Source of the DNA: Candidatus Omnitrophota bacterium
Lineage (GTDB): Bacteria > Hinthialibacterota > Hinthialibacteria > OLB16
Assembly (NCBI GenBank): GCA_020632575.1
Contig: JACKFH010000001.1
Span: 62,001 to 126,000 of the forward strand
Length of the DNA: 64,000 bases
Direction: 5' to 3'
A model generated the notes under the pieces. It ran no database searches. It saw nothing but the letters and a program-made list of their open reading frames with translations, and was not told the origin of the DNA. The position numbers and the translations under genes were made by a program. Below are positions 25,099 through 38,414 of this stretch, one piece after another. How positions within the stretch are numbered: the stretch's first letter is position 1; every line of letters starts with the position of its first letter.

Positions 25099-28000
25099 AT
25101 GTACAAGTTCCGCTCTCTGTTCAAAATCTTTCTGTGCGTTCTGACGGCACTCCTGTTTCAAACTCAATCCCATAGCGATTCCGAACCACTTGATTTCGAG
25201 AAAGGTGAACGCATCGCCATCATCGGCAACACTTTTGCCGAGAGGATGCATCATTACGGTTATTTCGAGACATTTCTCCAGGGCCTTTACCCTGACAAGA
25301 ATCTAATCATTCGCAACCTCGGGTGGTCCGCCGATGAAATCGATTTGAAACCTCGCGAGGACAAGGTGCCTGTCGAGGACGATTGGCTTTCCAGCTTGAA
25401 GCCCGACACCATCATCGCCTGCTTCGGGTTGAACGAATCTTACGATGGCATCGAGGCCATTCCAGAATTCGAGGAGAGGCTTGAGAAATACATCGACCAT
25501 CTTCTGGATTCCAATTTCAATGGAAAAGGGAACACTCAGCTCATTCTTGTTTCACCGATCGCTTACGAACAAATGAGCGAACACATCCCTGATGCGGATT
25601 CGAGGAATGAGATTCTCGAAACCTACGCAAAAGCGATGGAAGAGGTCGCCGCGAGAAAAGGCGTTCAATTCATCGATTTGTTTACTCCCACCCTGCCGCT
25701 CGTTAAGGAATCGGTCCAATCCGGAAAACCTCTCACCATCAATGGTATCCACCTCAACCAACTCGGCTACTGGCATGTCAGCCGGCTTATGGCCAAGGCC
25801 TTTGGTTTCGTGGAGCCCGAGGTTGGCGGCGATCCGGAAGAACACCGGAAGGCGGAGGACTTGCGTGAGGTCATCAACGAAAAGAATCGGCAATTCTTTT
25901 ATCGCTATCGCCCGCTCAACAGTTGTTACATCTGGGGCCAACGCAAAGAACCCTTTGGTGTTCACAACTTCCCAGAGGAACTCAAGCAATGGGAGGAGAT
26001 CGTCGCAAGCCTCGATCGCGATATTTGGACGCATGAAATCAACCCGGCGGCGATTTGGTACAAGGAACCCGAGTACATTGAAGGGGGCTACGAGCCCTAT
26101 TCGCCCGTTCCGATTCGACCGGCTCACAAGGTCGAAGTTCCCAGCATCGAGGAGATGCTCGAATCCTTCACCGTGGCCGACGGCTATGAGGTCAACCTAT
26201 TCGCCTCTGAGGAAGATTTTCCCATCTCCAGCCCCATGGCCATGGAGATCGATGACCGTGGCCGCTTTTGGATATCCAACGCGCCGACCTATCCCCACCT
26301 GATGCCTGGTCATGAGCCAAACGATTCGATCATCATTCTCGAGGACACGGATAAGGATGGCAAAGCGGACAAGCACACCGTCTTTGCCTCCGGGCTCTAT
26401 ATCCCCACTGGTTTCGCCATCGGCGATGGCGGCGCATATGTCGCCCAACAGCCGGATCTCCTCCACTTCAAAGATGTCGATGATGATGGAGTCGCCGACC
26501 TGAAAAAGACAGTCCTCCATGGTTTTGGCAACGCCGATAGTCACCACTCCATCTCCGCTTTTTGCTGGGAGCCGGGCGGCGGTTTCTATATGCACGAGGG
26601 AGTATTCCTTTACACTTCCGTCGAGACACCCTGGGGGCCTTTCCGCGCGCATGACGCATCCGTCCTTCGCTATTTCCCGAAAGCGTTTCGGTTTGATGTC
26701 CTCTCGCATTGCGGGTATGCCAATCCTTGGGGACATGTGGTCGATAGATGGGGGCAGAGCATTCTGAACGATGCCTCCGGGGGCCGGAACCATTTCTTTG
26801 CCCATCACATGGCGAACTCGATCTACCCGCACAAGAATTCCAAGGGCCCCGATTTCTTTTTCCCCGCTCGACCGGCGGCTGGGGTTGAAATCATCAGCAG
26901 CAAACACTTCCCGGATGAGGTTCAGGGCTCCTTCGTGGTTAATAACACAATCGGATTTCATGGCACCTTTTGGCGTGGTCTCAGGGAGTACAAATCGGGA
27001 TTGGAAGTGTACGACCTTGTTGGTGACATGCTGCAGAGTTCACTCGAAAGCTTCCGACCCGTCTCCATCCATGTCGGCCCCGATGGCGCTGTCTACATCC
27101 TCGATTTCTGCAACCCGATCATCGGCCACATGCAATACAGCCTGCGCGATGAACGCCGTGACCACGCCCATGGTCGTATTTGGCGAGTTTCCCACAAGGA
27201 ACGTCCCCTCAGCCAGCAACCGGACATCGATGGCGAGCCGATTCCCAAACTCTTAGACCTTCTCAATGATGAAGAAATTCGAGTACAGAAATTTGTTCGG
27301 CGAGAACTCCAAGAGAGGGACGCCGAGGAGGTTCTTCCTCAACTCGACAAGTGGTTGGAGAATCTCGATCCCAACTCTCCGGAATATGATCACTCGATCA
27401 CCGAAGCGCTCTGGATTTACCAGGGGCTGGATGTACCCAATATTCCCCTATTGAAAGAAGTCCTCAACGCTGAGGACTACCACGCTCGCGCTGCAGGAGG
27501 GCGCGTGCTCCGCTACTGGATCACAATGGGTTACGTCGATGAACCCATCCCGATGCTTAAAGAGTTGGTGACCGATCCCGCTATCCGAGTTCGCTTGGAG
27601 GGGATCCTCGCCTGCGGTTTCGTTCCCTCCAGCACCGCTGCCGGAGTCGCATTGATGGCGGCGGACTACGAACTGGACGAGTGGATGGAGCATGTCCTTA
27701 AGGACACGCTCGAGGCGCTCAAACCCTATGGCAAGCCAAAATCGGAAGCGGGCCGGGCGGCGCTAGCCCGTGCGATGACCGATCAGGAACTCCTCGCGGA
27801 AAGCCTGGACCCATACATCGCCGCTGAAATTGTCGACCGTCTCACGATCGCCGAGGAGAAACGTGAGGAAGCCCTCGCGTATTACGCCAAAGAGAACGGG
27901 ATGACCCCACCCAGAGCCATTCTGGACCTTCTCCACCAAGCCGATGTCGCGGGAAGGGAAGCTCCCTATCTGGAAAGACGATTGCTCGACCTCGACACCG

Positions 28001-29388
28001 CCGCGTTGTTTGCCGAGTTTTCAACTCTCACTAACCTGATCGAGGTCGCCAACACCGGTGCGCTCCGGCAGACCGCAACTGCTGCGGCGCTCAAGGGGGG
28101 TGGCAGACGGGGAATCCCGGATGTGACCAAACTGGCCTCGACCAAAGACCTGCTTTCCGCGATCACCCTGCTTGATTCGAATGAGCCCATGTTGAAAAAC
28201 CTGAATGAGATGGTTTTATCCGAACTCCCGGGAGTGCATGAAGGGGAGGATGAGTCCGAACTATCCCTCCATAAACTTGCCATGAAAGCCGCGGTTCACC
28301 TTCCTGGCATTCGGGAAAAGTCTTTCACTCGACTGTCTGAAATCGCGGAAACAGCGCCGAGCGAGAAATATCGACAGGCTGCGATGGTGGCGATGAACAG
28401 CCTCCCGTATGCCGAATGGCCAAAGGGATTCGACCAATATGCCGTGGCCGCAAAGATCGATCCCCAAAAGCTGGCGTTTGGGAAAGAGGTCTATTTTAAG
28501 GAGCAACTTTGCGCCACCTGCCACCAGCCCAATGGCATGGGAATGAATCCGGCCTATCCCCCGCTCTCCGAAAGCCCCTGGGTCAATGGCGATCCTGAAC
28601 GTTTTATCAGAATCGCGCTGAACGGCTTACAAGGTGGGGTGCGTGTGAACGGTAAGGACTACAATAGTGCGATGGCTCCTCTGGGAGCGTTGCTAACGGA
28701 CGAGGAAGCGGCTGCGGTTCTAACCTATGTTCGAACCTCGTTTGGGAATCTCTCCACGGAAATTGACAAGGAACTTGTTGCAAAGGTCCGTAACGAGACC
28801 AAGGAACGAAAAAAACTGTGGACTGCCAAGGAACTTCTCGGAGACCAACCAACCGAGGAGGAAATGGAAACGATGCTCCCGGATTCCTCAGGGGCGGCTG
28901 ACTCGGAACGTCAATTCGTCAAGATGTGGACTCTCCAAGATTTCGACGGAAACCTTGGGGGAGGTTCTCCCGCTCGAGGTAAAGAAATCTTTGCGGTCGC
29001 CGGGTGTGTGGATTGTCATGCTGTTGGTGGGGAAGGAAACAAGGTCGGTCCGGAACTCACCAAGGTGTCGTCAAAATACCGTGGGCAGAAACTTCTACAG
29101 CAGATTCTCGAACCTTCCGCTGAAATCAACGAGGAGTTTGCGTCCGAATTGGTGGAGACAGTCGATGAGGAGATGTTCACCGGTCTTGTGCTCAAGGAGG
29201 ACAGCGACTCCATTTCGATTCTCGCCAATCCCACCAATCCCGAGGACCTGACCGTAATTGCCAAGGCCGACATCGTCTCCCGTCGCCCCGGCACTCTGTC
29301 TTCAATGCCAACCGGCCTTCTCATCATGTTCGAGAGGGAGGAGATTCTGGACCTGCTCGCCTATCTCGAAAAAGGGGGGGCGGAGTAG
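25099..29388 (+). CDS. SGNH hydrolase - PVC haem-binding propeller - cytochrome c fusion
   Basis: About 1429 residues from the ATG at 25099 (GGAGG just upstream), with signal peptide MYKFRSLFKIFLCVLTALLF. Residues 30-250 are an SGNH/GDSL-like hydrolase (IAIIGNTFAER, GLNESYDG, GIHLNQLGYWHVSRLM). Residues about 360-720 are the PVC-type haem-binding/membrane-bound dehydrogenase propeller (GYEVNLFASEEDFPISSPMAM and so on). Residues about 740-1130 are HEAT-like helices. There are two haem sites: CATCHQPNG (near 1152) and CVDCHAVGGEGNKVGPELT (near 1310), the latter followed by the LEPSAEINEEF segment of the family. It is predicted to be a periplasmic redox enzyme with an added esterase head. Confidence 0.9.
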   Translation: MYKFRSLFKIFLCVLTALLFQTQSHSDSEPLDFEKGERIAIIGNTFAERMHHYGYFETFLQGLYPDKNLIIRNLGWSADEIDLKPREDKVPVEDDWLSSLKPDTIIACFGLNESYDGIEAIPEFEERLEKYIDHLLDSNFNGKGNTQLILVSPIAYEQMSEHIPDADSRNEILETYAKAMEEVAARKGVQFIDLFTPTLPLVKESVQSGKPLTINGIHLNQLGYWHVSRLMAKAFGFVEPEVGGDPEEHRKAEDLREVINEKNRQFFYRYRPLNSCYIWGQRKEPFGVHNFPEELKQWEEIVASLDRDIWTHEINPAAIWYKEPEYIEGGYEPYSPVPIRPAHKVEVPSIEEMLESFTVADGYEVNLFASEEDFPISSPMAMEIDDRGRFWISNAPTYPHLMPGHEPNDSIIILEDTDKDGKADKHTVFASGLYIPTGFAIGDGGAYVAQQPDLLHFKDVDDDGVADLKKTVLHGFGNADSHHSISAFCWEPGGGFYMHEGVFLYTSVETPWGPFRAHDASVLRYFPKAFRFDVLSHCGYANPWGHVVDRWGQSILNDASGGRNHFFAHHMANSIYPHKNSKGPDFFFPARPAAGVEIISSKHFPDEVQGSFVVNNTIGFHGTFWRGLREYKSGLEVYDLVGDMLQSSLESFRPVSIHVGPDGAVYILDFCNPIIGHMQYSLRDERRDHAHGRIWRVSHKERPLSQQPDIDGEPIPKLLDLLNDEEIRVQKFVRRELQERDAEEVLPQLDKWLENLDPNSPEYDHSITEALWIYQGLDVPNIPLLKEVLNAEDYHARAAGGRVLRYWITMGYVDEPIPMLKELVTDPAIRVRLEGILACGFVPSSTAAGVALMAADYELDEWMEHVLKDTLEALKPYGKPKSEAGRAALARAMTDQELLAESLDPYIAAEIVDRLTIAEEKREEALAYYAKENGMTPPRAILDLLHQADVAGREAPYLERRLLDLDTAALFAEFSTLTNLIEVANTGALRQTATAAALKGGGRRGIPDVTKLASTKDLLSAITLLDSNEPMLKNLNEMVLSELPGVHEGEDESELSLHKLAMKAAVHLPGIREKSFTRLSEIAETAPSEKYRQAAMVAMNSLPYAEWPKGFDQYAVAAKIDPQKLAFGKEVYFKEQLCATCHQPNGMGMNPAYPPLSESPWVNGDPERFIRIALNGLQGGVRVNGKDYNSAMAPLGALLTDEEAAAVLTYVRTSFGNLSTEIDKELVAKVRNETKERKKLWTAKELLGDQPTEEEMETMLPDSSGAADSERQFVKMWTLQDFDGNLGGGSPARGKEIFAVAGCVDCHAVGGEGNKVGPELTKVSSKYRGQKLLQQILEPSAEINEEFASELVETVDEEMFTGLVLKEDSDSISILANPTNPEDLTVIAKADIVSRRPGTLSSMPTGLLIMFEREEILDLLAYLEKGGAE

Positions 29389-29416
29389 ATTCAAGAGGTT
29401 TTTCGATCGGTCTTAA

Positions 29417-29460
29417 ATCGGCGCTTGCTCTGGATTTCAAGCTCCAAAGCGGGCGCCGAT
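29417..29460. repeat. Imperfect hairpin after the haem fusion gene
   Basis: ATCGGCGC (29417-29424) and GCGCCGAT (29453-29460) enclose a second, weaker stem (TTGCTCTGGA...TCCAAAGC). It has no T-run. It is of the same general type as the hairpin arrays and may double as a weak terminator. Confidence 0.5.
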
Positions 29461-29530
29461 CGGAGTATCTTTCCCGATGCTTTCCCCATCTTTCTTGATT
29501 TCCGGCCTTTCTCGGGGTATCTTTGATACC

Positions 29531-29986
29531 ATGAAGAAGCGAATTACCTTTCTTCTCGTTCTTAGCTTAATCTTTAGCGGGTTCGCTTCCCCCTGCGCTT
29601 GTCTTAGTTGCGCCTGCGAGGAGGAGAATCACCCGGCTGAAGAGCATCATTCCTGCTGTCACCAGCATCAGGTCGCCGAGGGTGTTTCCAAATGTTGCCA
29701 CGCATCGTCCGATGAGACCCGCTCCTGTTGCGGGTCCAAGAAATGCCAGTGCGACCATTCCTCGATGAACTGTGATTGTGAGAATCATTCCGGTGACGCC
29801 GATACCACTGCGCCTCAACCGACCAACGAGACCTCGGCTCAGATCCAAATTGTCGCCTCGATGCCGACTGCCTTCTCATCCGACATCCTGTGCGAGCCTT
29901 CGTTCATGATGGCTGCCTGTGACTCGATTGTCCAACCAGCATCCAACCTTCCGATTTATCTCTCGAATCACTCCATCTTGTGTTGA
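29531..29986 (+). CDS. Cys/His-rich exported protein, probable metal binder
   Basis: 151 residues from MKKRITFLLVLSLIFSGFAS. After the signal peptide come 17 Cys and 9 His in about 130 residues, clustered as CACLSCAC, EEHHSCCHQHQ, KCCHASS, SCCGSKKCQCDHSS and NCDCENH, then a Cys-poor tail ending in LC. No zinc-finger, metallothionein or CopZ pattern fits exactly. It heads a cluster of metal-binding and Cus efflux genes in the same direction, so capture of copper or silver in the periplasm, or sensing, is a reasonable inference. The ATG at 29531 is chosen for the clean signal peptide; the upstream MLSPSF start is possible. Confidence 0.7.
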   Translation: MKKRITFLLVLSLIFSGFASPCACLSCACEEENHPAEEHHSCCHQHQVAEGVSKCCHASSDETRSCCGSKKCQCDHSSMNCDCENHSGDADTTAPQPTNETSAQIQIVASMPTAFSSDILCEPSFMMAACDSIVQPASNLPIYLSNHSILC

Positions 29987-30059
29987 CCCTCCTCCCTCTG
30001 ACCTAGCGGGAGAAGTGCGTCCAGGTTGATAGACCTGAACCGATCGATCATTGCCCTTT

Positions 30060-30144
30060 GAATCATGGAACCCCATGGAATTAATGGGAAAAATGGAATC
30101 GTTGAATTCCATTTCTTCCACGCTTTCCATCCATTCCATGATTC
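30060..30144. repeat. GAATCATGGAA inverted-repeat element, left copy
   Basis: GAATCATGGAA (30060-30070) and TTCCATGATTC (30134-30144) form the ends. Inside, AAATGGAAT and ATTCCATTT form a second stem, with more CCATGG-type words. The same ends occur at 38290-38400, just after cusA. The element lies 58 bases before the next gene. Confidence 0.8.
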
Positions 30145-30202
30145 GACCCCGGACGCTTCTCCCAATCCCTATTTATTTCAAACAAAAAAAGGAGAAAAAA
30201 TC

Positions 30203-30757
30203 ATGCGCAAAGCGAGCTTTACATTACCGTTTCAACTGACCATTCTGGCCCTGCTGACCTGCTTTGTCGGCTATGGCGCCATCGCCGCCGATGAAAACAA
30301 GGGCGATAAGGAAGAGGCGCAGGTCAACTATCTTTTCGGAAACTTGAAGTGCCCTGTCACCGGTGAAAGAGTCGATGACGAGGTCTTTGCCGAGTACGCC
30401 GACAAGGACAACGATGTCTATGGCCGAGTCTACATGTGCTGCCCCGGTTGCGAGAAAAAAGTCGAGGCGAATCTGGAGAAGCTGTATCATTCGCTCTATC
30501 GCACGGACAAAAAGACCGGTGAGGAAAAGAAGCCTCTTGATCTGAAGAACGAAAACTGCCCGATCTCCGGGAAACCGGTGGCCGAAGGGCAATCGATTGA
30601 ATACAACGGGATGATCGTTCACTTGTGCTGTCCGAATTGTGTGAAACCTTTTCTCGCGAGTCCGGACAAGCATTTGGTCGGCCTCGTTCCCGACGCCGAG
30701 GATTACAAATACGATCGATCGGCCGGCTCGGGTTCCTCGAAAGAAGGGCACAATTAA
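30203..30757 (+). CDS. Secreted protein with two TRASH/YHS-like metal sites
   Basis: 184 residues from the ATG at 30203 (AAGGAG before it). Signal peptide MRKASFTLPFQLTILALLTC. Two similar units follow: CPVTGERV...YMCCPGCEKKVEANLEKLY and CPISGKPV...VHLCCPNCVKPFLASPDKHL. Each has one CPxxG pair and one CCPxC knuckle, the arrangement of TRASH/YHS domains that bind copper, silver or other soft metals. The second is preceded by a Lys/Glu-rich linker. Cus genes downstream suggest periplasmic metal delivery or resistance. Upstream in-frame ATGs fall within the repeat and are rejected. Confidence 0.8.
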   Translation: MRKASFTLPFQLTILALLTCFVGYGAIAADENKGDKEEAQVNYLFGNLKCPVTGERVDDEVFAEYADKDNDVYGRVYMCCPGCEKKVEANLEKLYHSLYRTDKKTGEEKKPLDLKNENCPISGKPVAEGQSIEYNGMIVHLCCPNCVKPFLASPDKHLVGLVPDAEDYKYDRSAGSGSSKEGHN

Positions 30758-30781
30758 CATCACGAAGGAAAGCGACCCCCT

Positions 30782-30809
30782 CGTCATGCCCGCGAAGGCG
30801 GGCATGACG
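30782..30809. repeat. 12-bp-stem hairpin between metal protein and cusC
   Basis: CGTCATGCCCGC, loop GAAG, then GCGGGCATGACG, with no T-run after it. It matches a common dispersed repeat seen again in split form at 52483-52568. Its place within the operon could slow transcription or block 3' decay of the upstream message. Confidence 0.7.
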
Positions 30810-30835
30810 GCGCGAGAGGAAAGGAATCAAGGGAC

Positions 30836-32227
30836 ATGAGAGTGGCGACTTATTCAACAACATGCATCATGACTTTAGGGATTTGTCTGGCACTCGGGGC
30901 CATGGGGGACCTTTCCGCCATGGCCCAATCCCCGGTTCCGCCCCTTCAGGAGGAGTCCCCGGCGACCTCTTCGGATGGAGAGGATCAGCTCAATCAGCTG
31001 CTGTTCGAAGCCGAGGCCAACAATCCCGGGTTGAAAGCCGCTTACCACAAGTGGCAGGCCGCTCTTCAGCGAGTTCCCCAAGTCACTTCACTGATGGATC
31101 CGAAACTGACCTTTACCGAGTACCTCCAAAACAATGTCGAGACTCGAACCGGCGCGCAGGATTTCCAGTTGGGGGTCATGCAGATGTTCCCCTATCCCGG
31201 AAAACTATCGCTTCGGGGGGAGGCGGCGGTGGCCGAGGCTCGGGCTTTGGAGCAAGATTTGGTCAAACAGAGGCTTGAGGTTCGACGCGAGGTGAAGGAC
31301 GCTTTCTACGAGTACTACTACTTGGAGCAATCTATTCGGATCACCTCCGAGAACCTGGAACTGCTGAAACACTTCGAACGCGTGGCCACTGCTCGCTACG
31401 AGGTCAACCGAGCGGGCAACCGGGATGTGATCAAGGCGCAAGTGGAACTTGGCGAGCTCGAGAATGAGTTGCGAACTCTCGTGGATTTCCGCCAGCCGGT
31501 CCAGGCGCGGCTAAACGCCGCTCTCAATCGACCAATGAGCGCCGACATCCCTCCGCCCGCCGAGATCGATCTTCGAGATGTCGAACTCCAATCCGACCGT
31601 GTTTTGGAGTTGGCCTATCAGACCAATCCCGAACTGAAATCGATCGACGCAACCATCCGGAAGAAACAGGCCGAGGTGGATTTGGCCAAGAAAGACTATT
31701 TTCCCGATTTCAATGTCGGGGTGAATTGGATCAACACCAACAGCCGCATCGACGCCAATGTTCCGGGCAATGGCGATGACGTTCTGATGGGTTCGGTTCA
31801 ATTCAACCTCCCGATTTATCGGGATCGTCTGGCGGCCGGAGTCCGCGAGGCCGAGCATGGCGTTCAGGAGCAACGGAGCCGGAAATCCGAGGCGGAGAAT
31901 CAACTGGCGGTCGATCTCCAAACCGCGCTGTACAAGCTACGGGACGCCAAACGTCAGATCGATCTCTATTCGGACATCCTGATTCCAAAAGCCAAGCAAT
32001 CGGTGACCGTGACCCAAACCGCCTACAGTGCGGAGGAGGCGGCGTTCCTCGATTTGGTCGACACCGAGCGGGTGCTGCTCAACTTCCAGAACAGCTACTA
32101 CCGTTCGGTCGCCAACTATGGCCAATCCCTGGCCACAATCGAAGCCAAGGTCGGTCAATCGGTGGTGAGCGGGGAATCCGCCCGGATGGAGATTCCATCG
32201 GTGGAAACTGGAGGCGTGGGTGAATAG
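30836..32227 (+). CDS. cusC: CusC/TolC-family outer-membrane efflux channel
   Basis: 463 residues with signal peptide MRVATYSTTCIMTLGICLAL. Two OEP repeats of long helices and short strands are visible: LLFEAEANNPGLKAAYHKWQ and DRVLELAYQTNPELKSIDAT mark the paired starts, and each half ends in a long amphipathic helix. PVQARLNAALNRP and VGVNWINTNSRIDANVPGNG fit the family. It forms the trimeric exit duct for the RND pump encoded downstream. A 150-base inverted-repeat element separates it from cusB. The gene symbol is by analogy with the CusCBA copper/silver system. Confidence 0.87.
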   Translation: MRVATYSTTCIMTLGICLALGAMGDLSAMAQSPVPPLQEESPATSSDGEDQLNQLLFEAEANNPGLKAAYHKWQAALQRVPQVTSLMDPKLTFTEYLQNNVETRTGAQDFQLGVMQMFPYPGKLSLRGEAAVAEARALEQDLVKQRLEVRREVKDAFYEYYYLEQSIRITSENLELLKHFERVATARYEVNRAGNRDVIKAQVELGELENELRTLVDFRQPVQARLNAALNRPMSADIPPPAEIDLRDVELQSDRVLELAYQTNPELKSIDATIRKKQAEVDLAKKDYFPDFNVGVNWINTNSRIDANVPGNGDDVLMGSVQFNLPIYRDRLAAGVREAEHGVQEQRSRKSEAENQLAVDLQTALYKLRDAKRQIDLYSDILIPKAKQSVTVTQTAYSAEEAAFLDLVDTERVLLNFQNSYYRSVANYGQSLATIEAKVGQSVVSGESARMEIPSVETGGVGE

Positions 32228-32262
32228 GAAGAATCCCTCCCTCCTTTTCGCAACCTTGATAA

Positions 32263-32412
32263 GTGTCATTCCGACGTTAGGAGGAATCTGTCGGGTGGCG
32301 CCCATTTGGATGCGGATGATATGTGACAGGGAGGAGCGACTCTTTCATCGATACGAAGAGGAAGGTTCTATTGCTCTCTCTCATCAGATTCCTCCTAACG
32401 TCGGAATGACAC
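32263..32412. repeat. 150-bp element with perfect 28-bp inverted ends
   Basis: The sequence at 32263-32290 (GTGTCATTCCGACGTTAGGA and on) is the exact complement of 32385-32412. The interior has no obvious gene. This is the cleanest copy of the CATTCCGAC family and sits between cusC and cusB. As RNA it could fold into one long hairpin. Confidence 0.9.
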
Positions 32413-32481
32413 CAATTGGACTCCAATGGGACGAGACGGTTGGTCTGACACTGAAGAGCGCCCTTTCGAAGGAGCGAGGAA

Positions 32482-34496
32482 ATGACAAATCAAATCGCCG
32501 GTTGGAAAAAGATTCTAATCGGAATTTCAATCATTGCCGCGGTCATCATCGGTTTCGAAATCGGCCGTGGAGTTGGACCTGAGGAGAAAGCGGAAGAGAC
32601 AGCCACTGCACCGGCCGCAGAGAAAGCATCGACGTCCGAAACGGGAGAGTCCTCTGGACCCAAATGGTGGACTTGTTCCATGCACCCGCAGGTCAAACTT
32701 CCATCGGGAGATATGAAGTGCCCGATCTGTTTCATGGATTTGATTCCGATGGAGGAGGGCTCCGACGAGGGCGACATCCCCTCCCTGAAACTTTCGGAGC
32801 GGGCCAGGTTTCTCGCCGAGGTGGAAACCGCCGAAGTGGTCCGCCGCGAGGTCACGAAGGAGGTCCGACTGGTCGGCAAGATTCGTCCGGACGAGACCAA
32901 ACTTTCGATGATCACCGCCTGGGTCCCAGGTCGACTCGATCGTCTCTTCGTCGATTACACCGGGATGGAGGTCCGCAAGGGAGACCACCTGGTCGAACTT
33001 TACAGCCCCGAACTCTATTCGGCCCAGCAAGAGCTCCTTCAGGCGATTCAATCCTATTCCGAGATGATGGGCTCCAAATCGGACCTTCTGGTCGACACCA
33101 GCAAGACCCTCATTCAATCCTCGAAGAACAAATTGATTCGGCTGGGGCTTACCGAAAACCAGGTCGCCGAAATTGTCGAGAGCGGAACCCCCTCGGACAC
33201 CTTGACCATCTATTCTCCGGCTTCCGGGATCGTCACTGCGCGAGAGGGGACCGAGGGGATGTATGTGAAGGAGGGGTCGATGATCTACACCATCGCCGAT
33301 CTCTCCGAGGTTTGGCTTCTGTTGGACGCTTACGAATCGGATGTTCAATGGCTTCACTACGGCCAAACGGTGGATTTCGAAACCGAAGCGTATCCCGGGG
33401 AAATTTTTAGCGGCAAGCTCTCCTTCATTAGTCCCGTTCTCGATGAACGTTCTCGAACGGTCACGTTGCGGGTCAACGTTCCCAATGAGGGTCTGAAACT
33501 CAAGCCCGGCATGTTTGCTCGGGCCCACATCCACGCCATCCCCTCGGCGGGCGGAAAGGTGATCGCGCCGGAGATGGAGGGCAAATGGCTTTGCCCCATG
33601 CACCCAGAGGTGGTCGAGGACTTTTTCGGTTTCTGTCCCATTTGCGGGATGCCTCTGGAGACCGCCCAATCCCTGGGTTATGTCACCGTCGCGGGGGATC
33701 AGAATCTCCCGTTGGTCATTCCCGACACGGCTCCCCTGATCACAGGTAAACGCGCCATTGTTTATGTGGAGGAAAAGAACGAGGACGAACTCCGTTACAA
33801 CGGCCGCGAGGTGCTCCTCGGCCCCCATGCCGGCCCCTACTATGTTGTCGACTCCGGTCTGCAAGTGGGGGAAAGGGTGGTGACCGAAGGCAATTTCAAG
33901 ATCGACAGCGCCCTTCAGATCCAGGACAAACCCAGCATGATGAACCCCTCGGAAATGCCTGACACTTCGAGCGTCGGCGAGCCTTCAACGGAATCGAAGG
34001 ACGAGTTTGCTCCCGTGGCGATCCCTGAGGATTTCCGTGAGCGTGTCCGACCCGTGGTGAAGACTTATCTCACTCTTCAAAAGGCGCTGGCGGACGACTC
34101 GTTCGAGGAGGCTCACGCCGCTGCCATCGAACTCGCCTCGGCGGTGAACAGTCTTTCCGAAAAACATCTTTCCGGCGATTCGCACGACCAATGGATGACC
34201 GACCTGAATGCTCTTGGGGAGGCCGCAAATAATTCCCGAGAAGCTGGGGATCTGGAAAAGTTACGAGAGACTTTTTACCCCCTCTCGCAAGCCCTGGAGG
34301 ATTTCGTCCTGCATTTCGGTCATGGTTTGGATTTCCCCATCCGTCGCGCCTTCTGTCCCATGGCGCTTGAGGATGGCGCCACTTGGATCCAAGTGGATGA
34401 GACCATTGCCAACCCCTATTACGGCGCTTCCATGCTTCGTTGCGGCGAAATCCAGGCGACTTACCCGAGTCAACGCGCCGACGGGGAGGATGGATG

Positions 34497-34497
<1 letters not shown>
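32482..34497 (+). CDS. cusB: RND periplasmic adaptor (CusB-type) with extra metal domains
   Basis: 671 residues, longer than the roughly 400 of CusB. It has an N-terminal membrane anchor (ILIGISIIAAVIIGFEIG), then a heavy-metal-binding unit WTCSMHPQVKLPSGDMKCPI. The adaptor core (ITAWVPGRLDRLFVDYTGMEV, SGIVTAREGTEGMYVKEG, IADLSEVWLLLDAYESDV) follows. A second metal unit WLCPMHPEVVEDFFGFCPIC is inserted in it. A C-terminal DUF3347-like domain ends it (FCPMALEDGATWIQ, NPYYGASMLRCGEI). Three metal sites on one adaptor suggest copper/silver handover. The cusA start overlaps the stop. Confidence 0.9.
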
Positions 34498-38289
<3,792 letters not shown>

Positions 38290-38294
<5 letters not shown>

Positions 38295-38400
38295 ATCATG
38301 GAACTCCGTGGAGGAGGTGGAAGACATGGAAGCCCAAATCGCGAAGCGATTTGCCAGTTTCCATTTCTTCCATGACTTCCATGGGATTCCATGATTCAAA
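38290..38400. repeat. GAATCATGGAA inverted-repeat element, right copy
   Basis: TTTGAATCATGGAA (38290-38303) and TTCCATGATTCAAA (38387-38400) are perfect 14-bp ends. Inside, AAATCGC, loop GAA, GCGATTT (38336-38352) forms a hairpin. The cusA stop codon falls in the left end. With the copy at 30060-30144 it brackets the 30.2-38.3 kb metal genes. Confidence 0.85.
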
Positions 38401-38414
38401 GGTTTCGTTCCCCC

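Noticed and set aside
32527..33864. 445-residue minus-strand open frame inside cusB
   Set aside because: Antisense shadow of cusB with no recognisable fold or ribosome site.
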